Shown here piece by piece: positions 9,038 through 17,177 of a stretch of DNA of 64,000 nucleotides (position 1 is its first letter; every line of letters begins with the position of its first letter). The stretch is taken from assembly GCA_963810905.1 (NCBI GenBank), contig CAWEPG010000003.1, positions 124,001 to 188,000 on the forward strand, written 5' to 3'. Source of the stretch: CAWBAT01 sp963810905. GTDB lineage: Bacteria; Acidobacteriota; Terriglobia; Versatilivoradales; Versatilivoraceae. Made by a program: the position numbers and the translations under genes. Below the pieces are notes generated by a model. That model had not been told where the DNA came from. It searched no databases and saw only the letters and a program-made list of their open reading frames with translations.

Positions 9038-10605
9038 TTCATTCGCTCCAAGAGGTGATCCCCAACCCGAAGAGCGTTGGCCATGATAGTGAGCGCCGGA
9101 TTCACCGCAGCGCTGGACACGAAAAAACTCCCATCAACCACATAGAGATTATCTAGCTCGTGAGTCTTGCAGCTTGAATCGAGCGCCGAGGTTTTCGGAT
9201 CCCGACCGAATCGAACCGTCCCGTTCTGGTGTGCGACTCCTGCCAGAGGGATGCGTTGCCCAGCATACAAGTTTCTGGAAAAAAGCCCTTGGTGGCACTC
9301 ATGACCATGTATTGAACACTCCGTTTGTTGCTTCATAAGACTTTCGAGTTTGGCGATGAGGCGCCGGTGAGGCTCCTCGTTGTTGGGACGGTAGCAAAGG
9401 ACGATGTTCCCCTGGCGGTCGAGAGTGACGCGATTGTTGGGATCGGGAAGGTCCTCAGACGTCAGCCAGAAGTCCAGCGAGTGACTTGCCATCAAGTCGA
9501 GTGTCCAGCCGGGAGCAATCGCAGGTGCGCCGGCCTTAAGTGTGATCCCATCTAACTTGCCGACAAAGGAAATATGACCCATTGGATATTCCCATTCCTT
9601 GGAGCCAAAATAGAAATCGTTAACAGCCAATGTCTTCTGAAATACAGTCGGGTTCGGACACTTTGAAATGGCCATCAAGACAGAATTCACGTGGCCCATG
9701 TAATGGCGTCCCACCACATCCGAGCCGTTTGCGAGTCCGCGGGGATGTTTATCGTTGGCAGAATGGAGAAGGAGTGCCGCCGAATTGATGGCTCCACAGG
9801 CGACTACAACGATATTAGCGGCAAGGTTTATGGTTTCTCCGTCATGTTCCACAACCACCTGGCTTACTTCCCGGCCTGAAGCACTCGTCTCCAATCGCTT
9901 GACGAACGCGCCGGTCATTAAGCTAACATTACTGTGTTGCAAAGCAGGGTCTACACAAAGAACCTGGGCGTCAGACTTGGCGTAGACCAGGCAAGGGAAG
10001 CCATCACACGTGTCACAGCGGATGCATCGACTGGCTTGTTGATCTTTTTCATTTAGCTGAATCCCGAGGGGCACATGAAACGGCCGGAGTCCCAATCGGG
10101 CGAAATCTTCGCTTAGTTGTTCAATGCGAGGCTCGTGGCTGACAGGTGGATGCGGGTAGGGGGCGCTAGCAATCGGGTCGGTCGGGTCTTCTCCACGTAG
10201 ACCGTGCACCTGGTACAGGTGCTCCGCCTCCAGGTAGTAGGGCTCCAATTCCTCGTAAGATATGGGCCAGGCGGGAGAAATCCCGTCATGGTGCCGGATT
10301 TCTCCAAAGTCTTCTTTGCGCAGACGGAAAAGCGCGGCTCCATAGAACTTCGTGTTTCCGCCTACATTGTAGTTGGTATGCGGATGAAGAGGCTTTCCGT
10401 CTTTGTCGTACCACAGCTCTTTGGTGTTATATTTTGCGTCCACGTTGACAGCCTTGCTGTTCCAATTGTCCTTCTCACGTCGAACATAGTCGCCCCGCTC
10501 GAGCAATAGGATCCTTTTTCCGGAAGGAGCCAGTCGATGTGCCAATGTGCCTCCCCCTGCTCCGGTTCCGATTATGATCACGTCATAATGGTTTTGAGAC
10601 TGCAT
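9034..10605 (-). CDS. GMC family FAD-dependent oxidoreductase
   Basis: 523 residues. The ADP-binding motif GTGAGGG sits at 13-19, followed by the acidic LLLERG strand end. The N-terminal GMC block (NVGGNTKFYGAALFRLRKEDF) lies around 80-100. The C-terminal block (LYVVDGSFFVSSAAVNPALTIMANALR) carries the catalytic-site Asn near residue 500. A cysteine group (CIRCDTCDGFPC) around 195-206 is typical of the subgroup near glucoside 3-dehydrogenases and cholesterol-oxidase-like enzymes. It likely oxidises a sugar or alcohol hydroxyl using FAD. AAGGAG precedes the ATG. It is the first gene of the operon with the VOC protein and GH63 hydrolase, which suggests sequential handling of a glycoside. Confidence 0.85.
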   Translation of the reverse strand: MQSQNHYDVIIIGTGAGGGTLAHRLAPSGKRILLLERGDYVRREKDNWNSKAVNVDAKYNTKELWYDKDGKPLHPHTNYNVGGNTKFYGAALFRLRKEDFGEIRHHDGISPAWPISYEELEPYYLEAEHLYQVHGLRGEDPTDPIASAPYPHPPVSHEPRIEQLSEDFARLGLRPFHVPLGIQLNEKDQQASRCIRCDTCDGFPCLVYAKSDAQVLCVDPALQHSNVSLMTGAFVKRLETSASGREVSQVVVEHDGETINLAANIVVVACGAINSAALLLHSANDKHPRGLANGSDVVGRHYMGHVNSVLMAISKCPNPTVFQKTLAVNDFYFGSKEWEYPMGHISFVGKLDGITLKAGAPAIAPGWTLDLMASHSLDFWLTSEDLPDPNNRVTLDRQGNIVLCYRPNNEEPHRRLIAKLESLMKQQTECSIHGHECHQGLFSRNLYAGQRIPLAGVAHQNGTVRFGRDPKTSALDSSCKTHELDNLYVVDGSFFVSSAAVNPALTIMANALRVGDHLLERMK

Positions 10606-10674
10606 ACGTTTCTCCTTAGACAGCTCTCCTTCAGTATGTTCTCTTTTGTATTGCTGTAGTCAAAAACGCTCCTA

Positions 10675-11577
10675 CTAAGGCCTCTGCAGGAGTTCTGTCG
10701 AACCATTTGCATCGGGAGGGAGCTTGAATGCCGGCTGTCCCTTGGCCAGCGTCTGCTCTTTGAGCCGGAGTGAAGCTTTGCTATCCCTTTCAAGGCGGCT
10801 ATTCCGATATTCACAGAAGATGCAGCGCTTATTGTTTTGATGGTGCAATTTGGCGCAATTGATTCCCGCCTTTCCCTTTTCTGTCAGGTAAACCTCCGCG
10901 GCGAATAACATCCCGAGGGGCGGGGCCGTAAAATAAATCCACAATCCTGTCCATACTTTTGAGAAGAAGGCCGATCCCAATGTGCGGGCAGGGTTCATAC
11001 TCATCCCCGAAAGCGGCGCCTCGAAGCCGATATAAATGGCTACCAGCGCCCCTGCAAAAAGGCCGGTATAACGGGCCAGTTGCGGATGATTCGACACTCT
11101 GAGAACCACCGTCATCATCAAAAATGAAATGATAAACTCAGCCCAAAATGCTACAGCCGGTCCATAAGTACCTGGAACCGTGGCAACGTAATTGACGGAT
11201 GGGTGGCTGATAGGAATTCCCACAACTTTCGCTGTCAGCCAGACTCCGGTCGCTCCTCCGATGAATTGGGCGATTACGTAAAACATCGCATCCCTACCTT
11301 CCACCTTTCCCAGCCGAAGGAATGTCAGCGTAAAAGATGGATTCAAATGGGCTCCAGACTGCTTTCCCCACGGGGAATACACGATTCCTACAGCCGTGAG
11401 TCCCATAGCGATTCCAATGAGGACACGCCGAAGAGTTGAGTCTGCTAAGACCCGATGCACTGGAGAATCGGGGTATTCCAAGAGGGCGACGAAAAGGCAA
11501 GCGGAGATCATGAAAATCCCTAATCCTGCGGCTTCCATCAAATATTCAGGCCAGTGTCTTTTCAGAGAATCGAGCAT
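10675..11577 (-). CDS. Aquaporin / MIP-family channel with a cysteine-containing C-terminal tail
   Basis: 300 residues. Six membrane helices and the two MIP half-helix motifs are visible: NPS at 79-81 (normal form NPA) and NPA in SMNPARTLG at 195-197. The Arg after the second motif and small residues near it fit a water channel more than a glycerol facilitator, but selectivity cannot be fixed by eye. Beyond the last helix (about 232) a hydrophilic tail of some 65 residues carries C241, H245-H246, C252 and C255 (Cx10CxxC), a possible metal or redox site not usual for this family. The start has GGTGA upstream. It is divergent from the response-regulator-like gene. Confidence 0.87.
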   Translation of the reverse strand: MLDSLKRHWPEYLMEAAGLGIFMISACLFVALLEYPDSPVHRVLADSTLRRVLIGIAMGLTAVGIVYSPWGKQSGAHLNPSFTLTFLRLGKVEGRDAMFYVIAQFIGGATGVWLTAKVVGIPISHPSVNYVATVPGTYGPAVAFWAEFIISFLMMTVVLRVSNHPQLARYTGLFAGALVAIYIGFEAPLSGMSMNPARTLGSAFFSKVWTGLWIYFTAPPLGMLFAAEVYLTEKGKAGINCAKLHHQNNKRCIFCEYRNSRLERDSKASLRLKEQTLAKGQPAFKLPPDANGSTELLQRP

Positions 11578-11857
11578 TTATTCACCAGGAATGATTTTCA
11601 TCGTGTTCATGCCAACGATAGGCAAGATTTATTCCGGTCGGGCGGATATTTTCTTTCCGACCGTGAGAAAATCGACCCTTCCGTCAAGGCGCTGGAATAA
11701 TTTGTCCAATATTTGGGATATCTACACTAAGCGGTTAGCTTGTCCCTTTAAAAGAAAGGTGAGGGCCCTCATGGATTTATCTACTGGTGCGCGCACAACA
11801 AAGACAGTCCAGAATGGCTGTAATCGAAAATCGTGGCCGCAAGGAGGAAGATTCACG

Positions 11858-12292
11858 ATGCTCAATAGTGTCACATCTAAGAGGAACGGAAGTTTGTACC
11901 GTTCCAAGTCTATTTTGATTTTGGTCGAAGAAGGCCAGGCCACCCGGACACTCAAGCAAAGACTGGAAGGGTTGGGGCATCGAATTGATTTCCGACACTC
12001 GATCAGCGATTTTCAGATAGCTGAGCTGGACTTGACAGGATTCGATCTGGTGATTTGTGACTCCGAGAACGGTTTAGGAGTGTGGAAATTCCTCCTGGAC
12101 CGGATTCATTCTCAGAAACTGCTCACTCAACTTGTTGTTATTTCGAAAAAAGCAAGGGATTCTGAATGGTATGAGGCGCTTCAATTGGGCGTCTTTGATG
12201 TCCTCATCAAGCCTTATTCAACGCACGAGGTCTTACGTATAGTCTCTAGTGCCTTATTAGTGAACTATTCTCGCAAATTTCAAACCGCATGA
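11858..12292 (+). CDS. Single-domain response-regulator-like receiver protein
   Basis: 144 residues from the ATG at 11858, chosen because AAGGAGG lies just upstream; the frame is open further 5' but overlaps the aquaporin gene antisense. The receiver fold can be followed: ILILVEE (strand 1 with E24-E25 in the acidic-pocket position), DLVICDSENG with D68 as possible phospho-acceptor, LVVIS (strand 4) and VLIKPY with the conserved Lys near 118. The acidic pocket has Glu where DD is usual, so activity may be altered. It overlaps the SpoIIE phosphatase gene by four bases, which suggests a coupled signalling pair. Confidence 0.72.
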   Translation: MLNSVTSKRNGSLYRSKSILILVEEGQATRTLKQRLEGLGHRIDFRHSISDFQIAELDLTGFDLVICDSENGLGVWKFLLDRIHSQKLLTQLVVISKKARDSEWYEALQLGVFDVLIKPYSTHEVLRIVSSALLVNYSRKFQTA

Positions 12293-13230
12293 ACTCTCAA
12301 GAACTTCACCCGAAGATGATGACCGAGGTGCCGCCGGATTTGGCCCATCGAGAAGCTCCTCTTGGCAATCCACAAGACTTGTTGATTTTAGAATCAGAGC
12401 AAGAACAACCTCATATCCTCGCTTGTACCGAGGTTTGGGGTGGAAACCGGAAGGTAACCCGCAGCATCAAAATGCCCGGACTATCTGGTTGGGTGACCTC
12501 AGTCCCAGTCAACGAGAAAGAGGGGGGTGATCTTCATTTTCTGTCTGTGTGCGACGTTGACTTGATTTCCCGAGTGGCATTGGCTGACGTCAGTGGACAT
12601 GGGCAGGAGGTGAGTCATGCAACACGAATACTTCATCAATTGATGCGAGAAAATGTGAATGCCTGGGACCAAACAGACTCTATGCGCGAAGTGAACAAAG
12701 CCTTTCGCAAAGATGGTGAGGGGAAATATGCAACAGCCATATTTTTGAGCTATCATCGCCTCATAGGGCGACTGGCGTTCAGTAATGCCGGTCACTTGCC
12801 TCCCCTCTGGTATCAGGCTGCCAACCGCATTTGGCGTTGGCTTGAAGAAGTGACTGCTCCTCAATCAAAGAAGATCTCAGGATTACCGGTCGGGCTTATT
12901 CCTGGAACAGTTTATGTGCAAACGGTAGTGACATTGACACCGGGAGACATACTCGTTCTTTATACCGACGGGATCACTGAGGCCGAAAATCCAAGCGGCC
13001 AAGATTTGGGACGTGAGCGGCTTCTGGATTGGGCTCGTCTTGCCCCGACTGACAGTCCTGAAGCAACCGGGAAAGCTATCATGCAGCGCTTACAGTCTTT
13101 TCGGGGCGACGCTCGACTGGATGATGCAACCCTCTTGGTCTTGCGGCGCGAACGTGAATCCCTTCCGATCGTCCTCGGAGAACTCACACGAAGTTATGCC
13201 ACCCGACAATTGAGGAAGATCTGGAAATAA
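12289..13230 (+). CDS. SpoIIE/PP2C-type serine phosphatase (RsbU-like)
   Basis: 313 residues with no obvious membrane segment. The phosphatase core runs from about 75 to 300: LADVSGHGQEVSHATRILH (metal Asp and Gly of the PPM fold), FSNAGHLPPLWY, GLPVGLIPG, DILVLYTDGITEAEN, and RLDDATLLVLRR at the end. These are the characteristic blocks of PP2C phosphatases such as RsbU and SpoIIE, which dephosphorylate anti-anti-sigma factors in partner-switching stress control. No anti-sigma or STAS gene is next to it. The coupled receiver-like protein upstream (ATGA overlap) is the likely input. The substrate is unknown. Confidence 0.85.
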   Translation: MNSQELHPKMMTEVPPDLAHREAPLGNPQDLLILESEQEQPHILACTEVWGGNRKVTRSIKMPGLSGWVTSVPVNEKEGGDLHFLSVCDVDLISRVALADVSGHGQEVSHATRILHQLMRENVNAWDQTDSMREVNKAFRKDGEGKYATAIFLSYHRLIGRLAFSNAGHLPPLWYQAANRIWRWLEEVTAPQSKKISGLPVGLIPGTVYVQTVVTLTPGDILVLYTDGITEAENPSGQDLGRERLLDWARLAPTDSPEATGKAIMQRLQSFRGDARLDDATLLVLRRERESLPIVLGELTRSYATRQLRKIWK

Positions 13231-13467
13231 AATACCCAACCGATAATTGTTGTTCAATAGCTCTTGCTCTTTACTTTCAACTCGAGTTCGAAAATCTTGC
13301 CAGCTAGAGATCGTTCCCCTGACCTTAGTATTCTATTCAATAAGTTGGTGCTCACCTGGTGGTAAGGTCAGACAAGTGAAAATTTGTGACTGAAATGATG
13401 AAGAAGGAGCCCTTTGGCCTAAAATCTGGCTCAACGCCTCGAAAATAGCCAAATTCCTGCCAATCAT
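13231..13467. other. Convergent intergenic region
   Basis: 237 bases between the ends of the SpoIIE phosphatase gene and the Rieske fusion gene. I see no convincing terminator hairpin or small gene. Confidence 0.3.
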
Positions 13468-15291
13468 TTACTTTCTAGTGGATGAAATAGTTCTAAATGT
13501 TCCCGGTTCAGATCGAAGAATCAAGGTGTCCCCTAATCTTATCACTTGGCCGCTAATTTCAATTGGTTCAGCGACGCGATCTAAAATCTCGTTATTAATC
13601 GCATGGCCATCCGCTCCCTGAAGCAGCAAAAGAGTCGCTTCCCCCTTTTGGTTTCTAACAAGAAAACCCGGAGGAATCCCTCCACTGATACAACGAACGG
13701 CGCAGTCGCGATGAACCTTTCCATCTCCCGGATTCATCACCCCAATAAAGCACTTACTATCTACTATCTCGCCCTTCAAGGTGTATGTCCCCAAATCCTC
13801 AGTATTTGGATACTTGATCTCACCCAAGCCCGCGTCCATTAACTGCAGACTCGCGGGAAGTAGTTCAATCATCGTCAGCCCATCGCGATAAATGAGGGCC
13901 CCTTGAAGTCGGACCTTCTTGTTATGAAAGCCAGCGAGTTCTGGGTCAACGCCATGTTTTCCAGGTGCAACCAAAAGGTAACGTGATACATCATGAGAAG
14001 ACTCCTGAGCTCCGGGACGTTTGGTCAAGAGGCTGGGTAATGGAGCCTCTAGAAATACCCCTTCGAAATTTCGGTAGATTTGGAACTCAAAAGCACTCGG
14101 CTCGAAAGGGTGCTGGACCAAAACAAGAACAACAGCCACAGCCACAGCGCCGGCACTCAAGCCCAATACAACTCGTTTAAGAAGATTTGCTAACAGAGCA
14201 GGCGCTTTGGGTTCATAGCCGATGTAAAATTCATCTTGATCAGGAGTTTCTGACCTTTTGTCCACTAGCGTTGGTTGCTGTGTTGTACCCGGTTCGCAAG
14301 GGCGAGAATGTACAAACACATTGCCATCGATAACTCTCGTGGGGAATGTGGCCACTTTCTCGTGGAAAGGCGGGGGAGAAACTCCGGTTTCCGGGAGGTA
14401 CTGGTAGCCATGCCAGGGGCAAGTAACGCATCCGTCTATGATTTTTCCTTCCCCCAAAGGCCCGTTTTGATGAACACAAACGTTTGATAGAGCAGAAATC
14501 TTGCCGTCATAACGAAAGATGGCAATTCTTTCTCCCCCGAGCGAAATCACTCTTGCCCTGTTGTTCGGGATACCGGTCACAGTGCATACTCTGACGAACC
14601 CCTCCCCATCTGCGACATGTTTAAGGTTGTCAATCCGACGCTCGCGGACGGATGCGGCAATATGAAGCCCCAGGACTACGGCTAACCCGAGTCCGACAAT
14701 CCATCCCAAAATCGAATTTGTTTCGGATTGCAGCACGCCCAGTGTGACATGCCCCACCAATAGCCCATAAGCCAGGTAGACTCCCATGTGAAGCCGTTTC
14801 CACACTGGAGGAGTCAGGTTGGACAGCCAGAAATCATGACTCGTCGCTGCCATCATGAAGAGAATGAGGAGAGCCATCAGCCCGAGTTGCTGAAAGGGAA
14901 AATTCGGCAAACTGTTGTATTTCAGATTACTAGTCAGCAGGCTCACCAACGGGTTCAAGTTCCCTAAGCCATGAAACTGAATCAGTGCAAATGTCCCGTG
15001 CGCCAGCGCCAGCAAAAACATGGTCACGCCCATGTGACGTCGGTTGTAGAGCAAAGGAAGAAAACGTGGATCTAGCCTGCAGAGGGGCCCGATGCAAAGA
15101 ATGATGTGCAGTAGGAGGAAACTGGCCGTTCCGAAACCTCGAATCAATAAAGTCTCGATCGTCACATACGGATGAATCCAAGCGCCGAGGCCAACGAAGA
15201 CCGCTAGATAGCCTGCAACTGAGAACGCAAGCATCAAATCGTAGTTCCGTTTTTGAGGATTCCACCCAATGGCCCGGTATTGCAAGCTCAT
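13468..15291 (-). CDS. Ferric-reductase-like membrane domain fused to a Rieske [2Fe-2S] domain and a C-terminal periplasmic-type domain
   Basis: 607 residues. Residues 1-215 hold about six membrane helices with histidines at 62, 86, 98, 168 and 181 placed as in ferric reductase/NADPH-oxidase-like heme domains. Residues about 232-335 are a Rieske domain with CVH (272-274) and CPWH (291-294), the full set of two Cys and two His ligands. Residues 362-393 form another membrane helix, followed by a 200-residue domain with GEIVDSKCF and HRDCAVRCISGG near 505-541, which seems to recur in similar fusions. It should pass electrons across the membrane between heme and the iron-sulfur cluster; partner and acceptor are unknown. 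It is the last gene of an operon with 129- and 72-residue membrane proteins and an SDR. Confidence 0.83.
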   Translation of the reverse strand: MSLQYRAIGWNPQKRNYDLMLAFSVAGYLAVFVGLGAWIHPYVTIETLLIRGFGTASFLLLHIILCIGPLCRLDPRFLPLLYNRRHMGVTMFLLALAHGTFALIQFHGLGNLNPLVSLLTSNLKYNSLPNFPFQQLGLMALLILFMMAATSHDFWLSNLTPPVWKRLHMGVYLAYGLLVGHVTLGVLQSETNSILGWIVGLGLAVVLGLHIAASVRERRIDNLKHVADGEGFVRVCTVTGIPNNRARVISLGGERIAIFRYDGKISALSNVCVHQNGPLGEGKIIDGCVTCPWHGYQYLPETGVSPPPFHEKVATFPTRVIDGNVFVHSRPCEPGTTQQPTLVDKRSETPDQDEFYIGYEPKAPALLANLLKRVVLGLSAGAVAVAVVLVLVQHPFEPSAFEFQIYRNFEGVFLEAPLPSLLTKRPGAQESSHDVSRYLLVAPGKHGVDPELAGFHNKKVRLQGALIYRDGLTMIELLPASLQLMDAGLGEIKYPNTEDLGTYTLKGEIVDSKCFIGVMNPGDGKVHRDCAVRCISGGIPPGFLVRNQKGEATLLLLQGADGHAINNEILDRVAEPIEISGQVIRLGDTLILRSEPGTFRTISSTRK

Positions 15292-15677
15292 GGCAGTTTC
15301 TCTTTCCTGGCAAAGGGCAGCGCAGCAATCACCTTTTGCTGAGCAAGGCTATACAACAGAAGATAGCCATCCGTAGGAAGCAAAGCATTTGAGACGAAGC
15401 TACCGTGGAGAGACCCCAAAAGGCGCGCCTCCGGCGGCAAGGATTGGCTTGCCGGATTGAGAGGCGACCAGTAAACCAGTGCGTCTGGGGTGAGTGTTTC
15501 TTTAAATGATTTTAGGTATCCTGAGAACTCTGCAGGCCAATCACCCTGCCGCGGCAGGTCAATCTCTACCAACGGAAAGGGCCTCCGGGCCAGCAGTCCC
15601 GAGAGGAAGACAAGTGGCAAGGCGACAGAAGCTGCGATAACGATCCGAAGATGCAAACGTCGCAATGGTTGAATCAT
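15288..15677 (-). CDS. Single-span membrane protein of the Rieske operon
   Basis: 129 residues from the ATG at 15677. This start is favoured over the ATG at 15698 because it gives an ATGA overlap with the upstream gene. The stop again overlaps the Rieske fusion start (ATGA at 15288-15291). One hydrophobic segment at about 12-32 is followed by an outside domain of about 95 residues with DLPRQGDWPAEF and DGYLLLYSL. No family is recognised. Its tight coupling on both sides says it works with the ferric-reductase/Rieske fusion, perhaps as a subunit or assembly partner. Confidence 0.7.
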   Translation of the reverse strand: MIQPLRRLHLRIVIAASVALPLVFLSGLLARRPFPLVEIDLPRQGDWPAEFSGYLKSFKETLTPDALVYWSPLNPASQSLPPEARLLGSLHGSFVSNALLPTDGYLLLYSLAQQKVIAALPFARKEKLP

Positions 15678-15892
15678 TTTGCTGGGCCTCCGCGCCATGT
15701 ACGGTGGAGCAGTAGTGGCCACAATGCCACAACGCCAGGGAATACAATCAATCGGAATGCCAGACCCGCTCCTTTGGTTCTTGAATCCATTCTGTTGATT
15801 CCAACCATCAAGAATGGGATCGCAAAAAGTACCCCCAGGACTCCATAAGCAGTGAACAACCACACGATGAGATTGGCCATCTGGATGGACAT
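15674..15892 (-). CDS. 72-residue two-helix membrane protein of the Rieske operon
   Basis: It has two hydrophobic segments (about 7-27 and 43-60) separated by a short polar loop with INRMD, and a basic end (HRTWRGG). The size and layout suggest a small subunit of a membrane redox complex. It lies two bases after the SDR stop and overlaps the 129-residue gene by four bases. I cannot name a family; the coupling supports that it is a real gene. Confidence 0.68.
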   Translation of the reverse strand: MSIQMANLIVWLFTAYGVLGVLFAIPFLMVGINRMDSRTKGAGLAFRLIVFPGVVALWPLLLHRTWRGGPAK

Positions 15893-15894
15893 AA

Positions 15895-16599
15895 CTAAAG
15901 CCCCGCACCATAGACAGGAATGAGTGCACCGCTAATTTCGGAGGCCTCGTCAGAGGCCAGCCACAAAGCGACACGAGCAACTTTTGACGGTGGTACCCAC
16001 TTAGAAGTGTCGGCTGTCGGAGAATCGGCCCGATTGGCCGGAGTATCCATAGTCCCCGGCAAAATGACATTGGCCGTAATGCCGTCGTCCTTCCCTTCGA
16101 GTGCAACCGTGCGAATCAGCGAGACGAGAGCAGCCTTTGACGCGCAATAAGCAGAAAGATAGGCTTTCGGTTCCACGGCTGAACGAGCCCCGATGGCAAT
16201 TACCCTGCCGTGCTTAGCCTTCCGCATATGGGGAATAACGGCACGCGCCATATTGAAGGCAGATCGTACATTGAGGTTCATCATCTTATCCCAGGTGGCA
16301 TCATCCGTGTCGTCGACTAGCTCCCCCCCGGCGAAGCCACCCATGACATGAACCAACACGTCGATTCTCCCGAATTTGGCGATCACATTCGCAGCCAATT
16401 CTTTGGAGGAATCCCCGCGTGTCAAGTCAGCAGGTAATGCGAGGAATTTTGGATGAGAAAAGGCGGATTGTTGGATCGACCGGGCCACTCCGACAACCGC
16501 AGTGCCGGCACTGAGAAACCCTTCACTCATGAAATTACCCAGACCACCTTGGGCACCAGTAATCACAGCTACTTTGTTTTCTAGAGAATTTGTCATCAT
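15895..16599 (-). CDS. SDR family oxidoreductase
   Basis: 234 residues. It carries the TGAQGGLG cofactor loop (15-22), HVMGG replacing the usual NNAGG (about 85-89), and the catalytic YCASK motif around 146-150. The Ser before it is in the ARSAVE segment. It is shorter than average but complete, ending in a GALIPVYGAG form of the C-terminal block. The NNAG change is found in some divergent SDRs and may alter activity. It is the first gene of the operon leading to the Rieske fusion. The substrate is unknown. Confidence 0.8.
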   Translation of the reverse strand: MMTNSLENKVAVITGAQGGLGNFMSEGFLSAGTAVVGVARSIQQSAFSHPKFLALPADLTRGDSSKELAANVIAKFGRIDVLVHVMGGFAGGELVDDTDDATWDKMMNLNVRSAFNMARAVIPHMRKAKHGRVIAIGARSAVEPKAYLSAYCASKAALVSLIRTVALEGKDDGITANVILPGTMDTPANRADSPTADTSKWVPPSKVARVALWLASDEASEISGALIPVYGAGL

Positions 16600-16983
16600 G
16601 ACTCCTTAGCTCTTCGGGATGCTCGAGTTCAATATGATCTTGAGGCTCAACCTAATCTAAAGAGATAAATGCCAACGGTTACCCCAAATATTCCAAGACG
16701 CATGGAAGCACATATCGACTTGTGAGATTTACTTTTGAACTGTTGCCTTTATGAGTCGAAAATCTCTTTGTCAAATTCTTGACTTCTAATTTAAACGAAG
16801 AAGATTGGTAGAAGGAAGTGATCGCGTTAGCAAGTCATACGCAACTGATAGAACAACCTCACACACTTCAACTGATGACGGCGTGATCTAATTCTGTTCT
16901 ATCGCGAGAAATGTAGAGTGTCGGTGCCAATCTTTTCACTCGTTCTCTGAGAGGGAATCAATTAGCTGAGAGGATGAAACCTA

Positions 16984-17002
16984 GGGGAGACCTGGTCTCC
17001 CC
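16984..17002. repeat. Near-perfect palindrome (GGGGAGACC T GGTCTCCCC)
   Basis: Nine-base arms around one central T, with weaker pairing continuing outward (CCT/GGG). As RNA it folds with a 7-bp stem and CCTGG loop. It has no T-run on either side, so it is not a simple terminator. It could be an operator or a structured leader or remnant. Confidence 0.5.
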
Positions 17003-17120
17003 AGGGCTCATTGAACAGGCTGCTGCGGGCCGGAGCTGATTGGGTGTTGATTTGCTATTATTATTCGCAGCTTTTTTCATCGCAGATTGGAAAGAGATTT
17101 TCCAAACTACCCTGATGTTT

Positions 17121-17146
17121 TTGGGTTGGACAGGAATCCAACCCAA
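17121..17146. terminator. Inverted repeat, possible terminator
   Basis: TTGGGTTGGA and TCCAACCCAA form a perfect 10-bp stem with a six-base loop. On the plus strand it is followed by a T/C-rich stretch. On the minus strand, where it would serve the methyltransferase gene 32 bases upstream, an A-rich stretch follows instead. A terminator role is plausible but the polarity does not fit well. Confidence 0.4.
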
Positions 17147-17177
17147 TTGCTTTCTCTCCTTTCCACTAAACTTAGAA

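Larger units (their letters stand above)
16600..17177. other. 578-base non-coding region with two strong inverted repeats
   Basis: The region between the SDR start and the methyltransferase end has no credible gene; two 61-62-codon frames lack family features. It holds two perfect hairpin-forming repeats, at 16984-17002 and 17121-17146, listed separately. Confidence 0.5.

Noticed and set aside
15678..16106. N-terminal extension of the 129-residue Rieske-operon protein to 272 residues
   Set aside because: The extension overlaps the 72-residue gene and the SDR end in another frame; the ATGA-coupled start at 15677 fits the operon.
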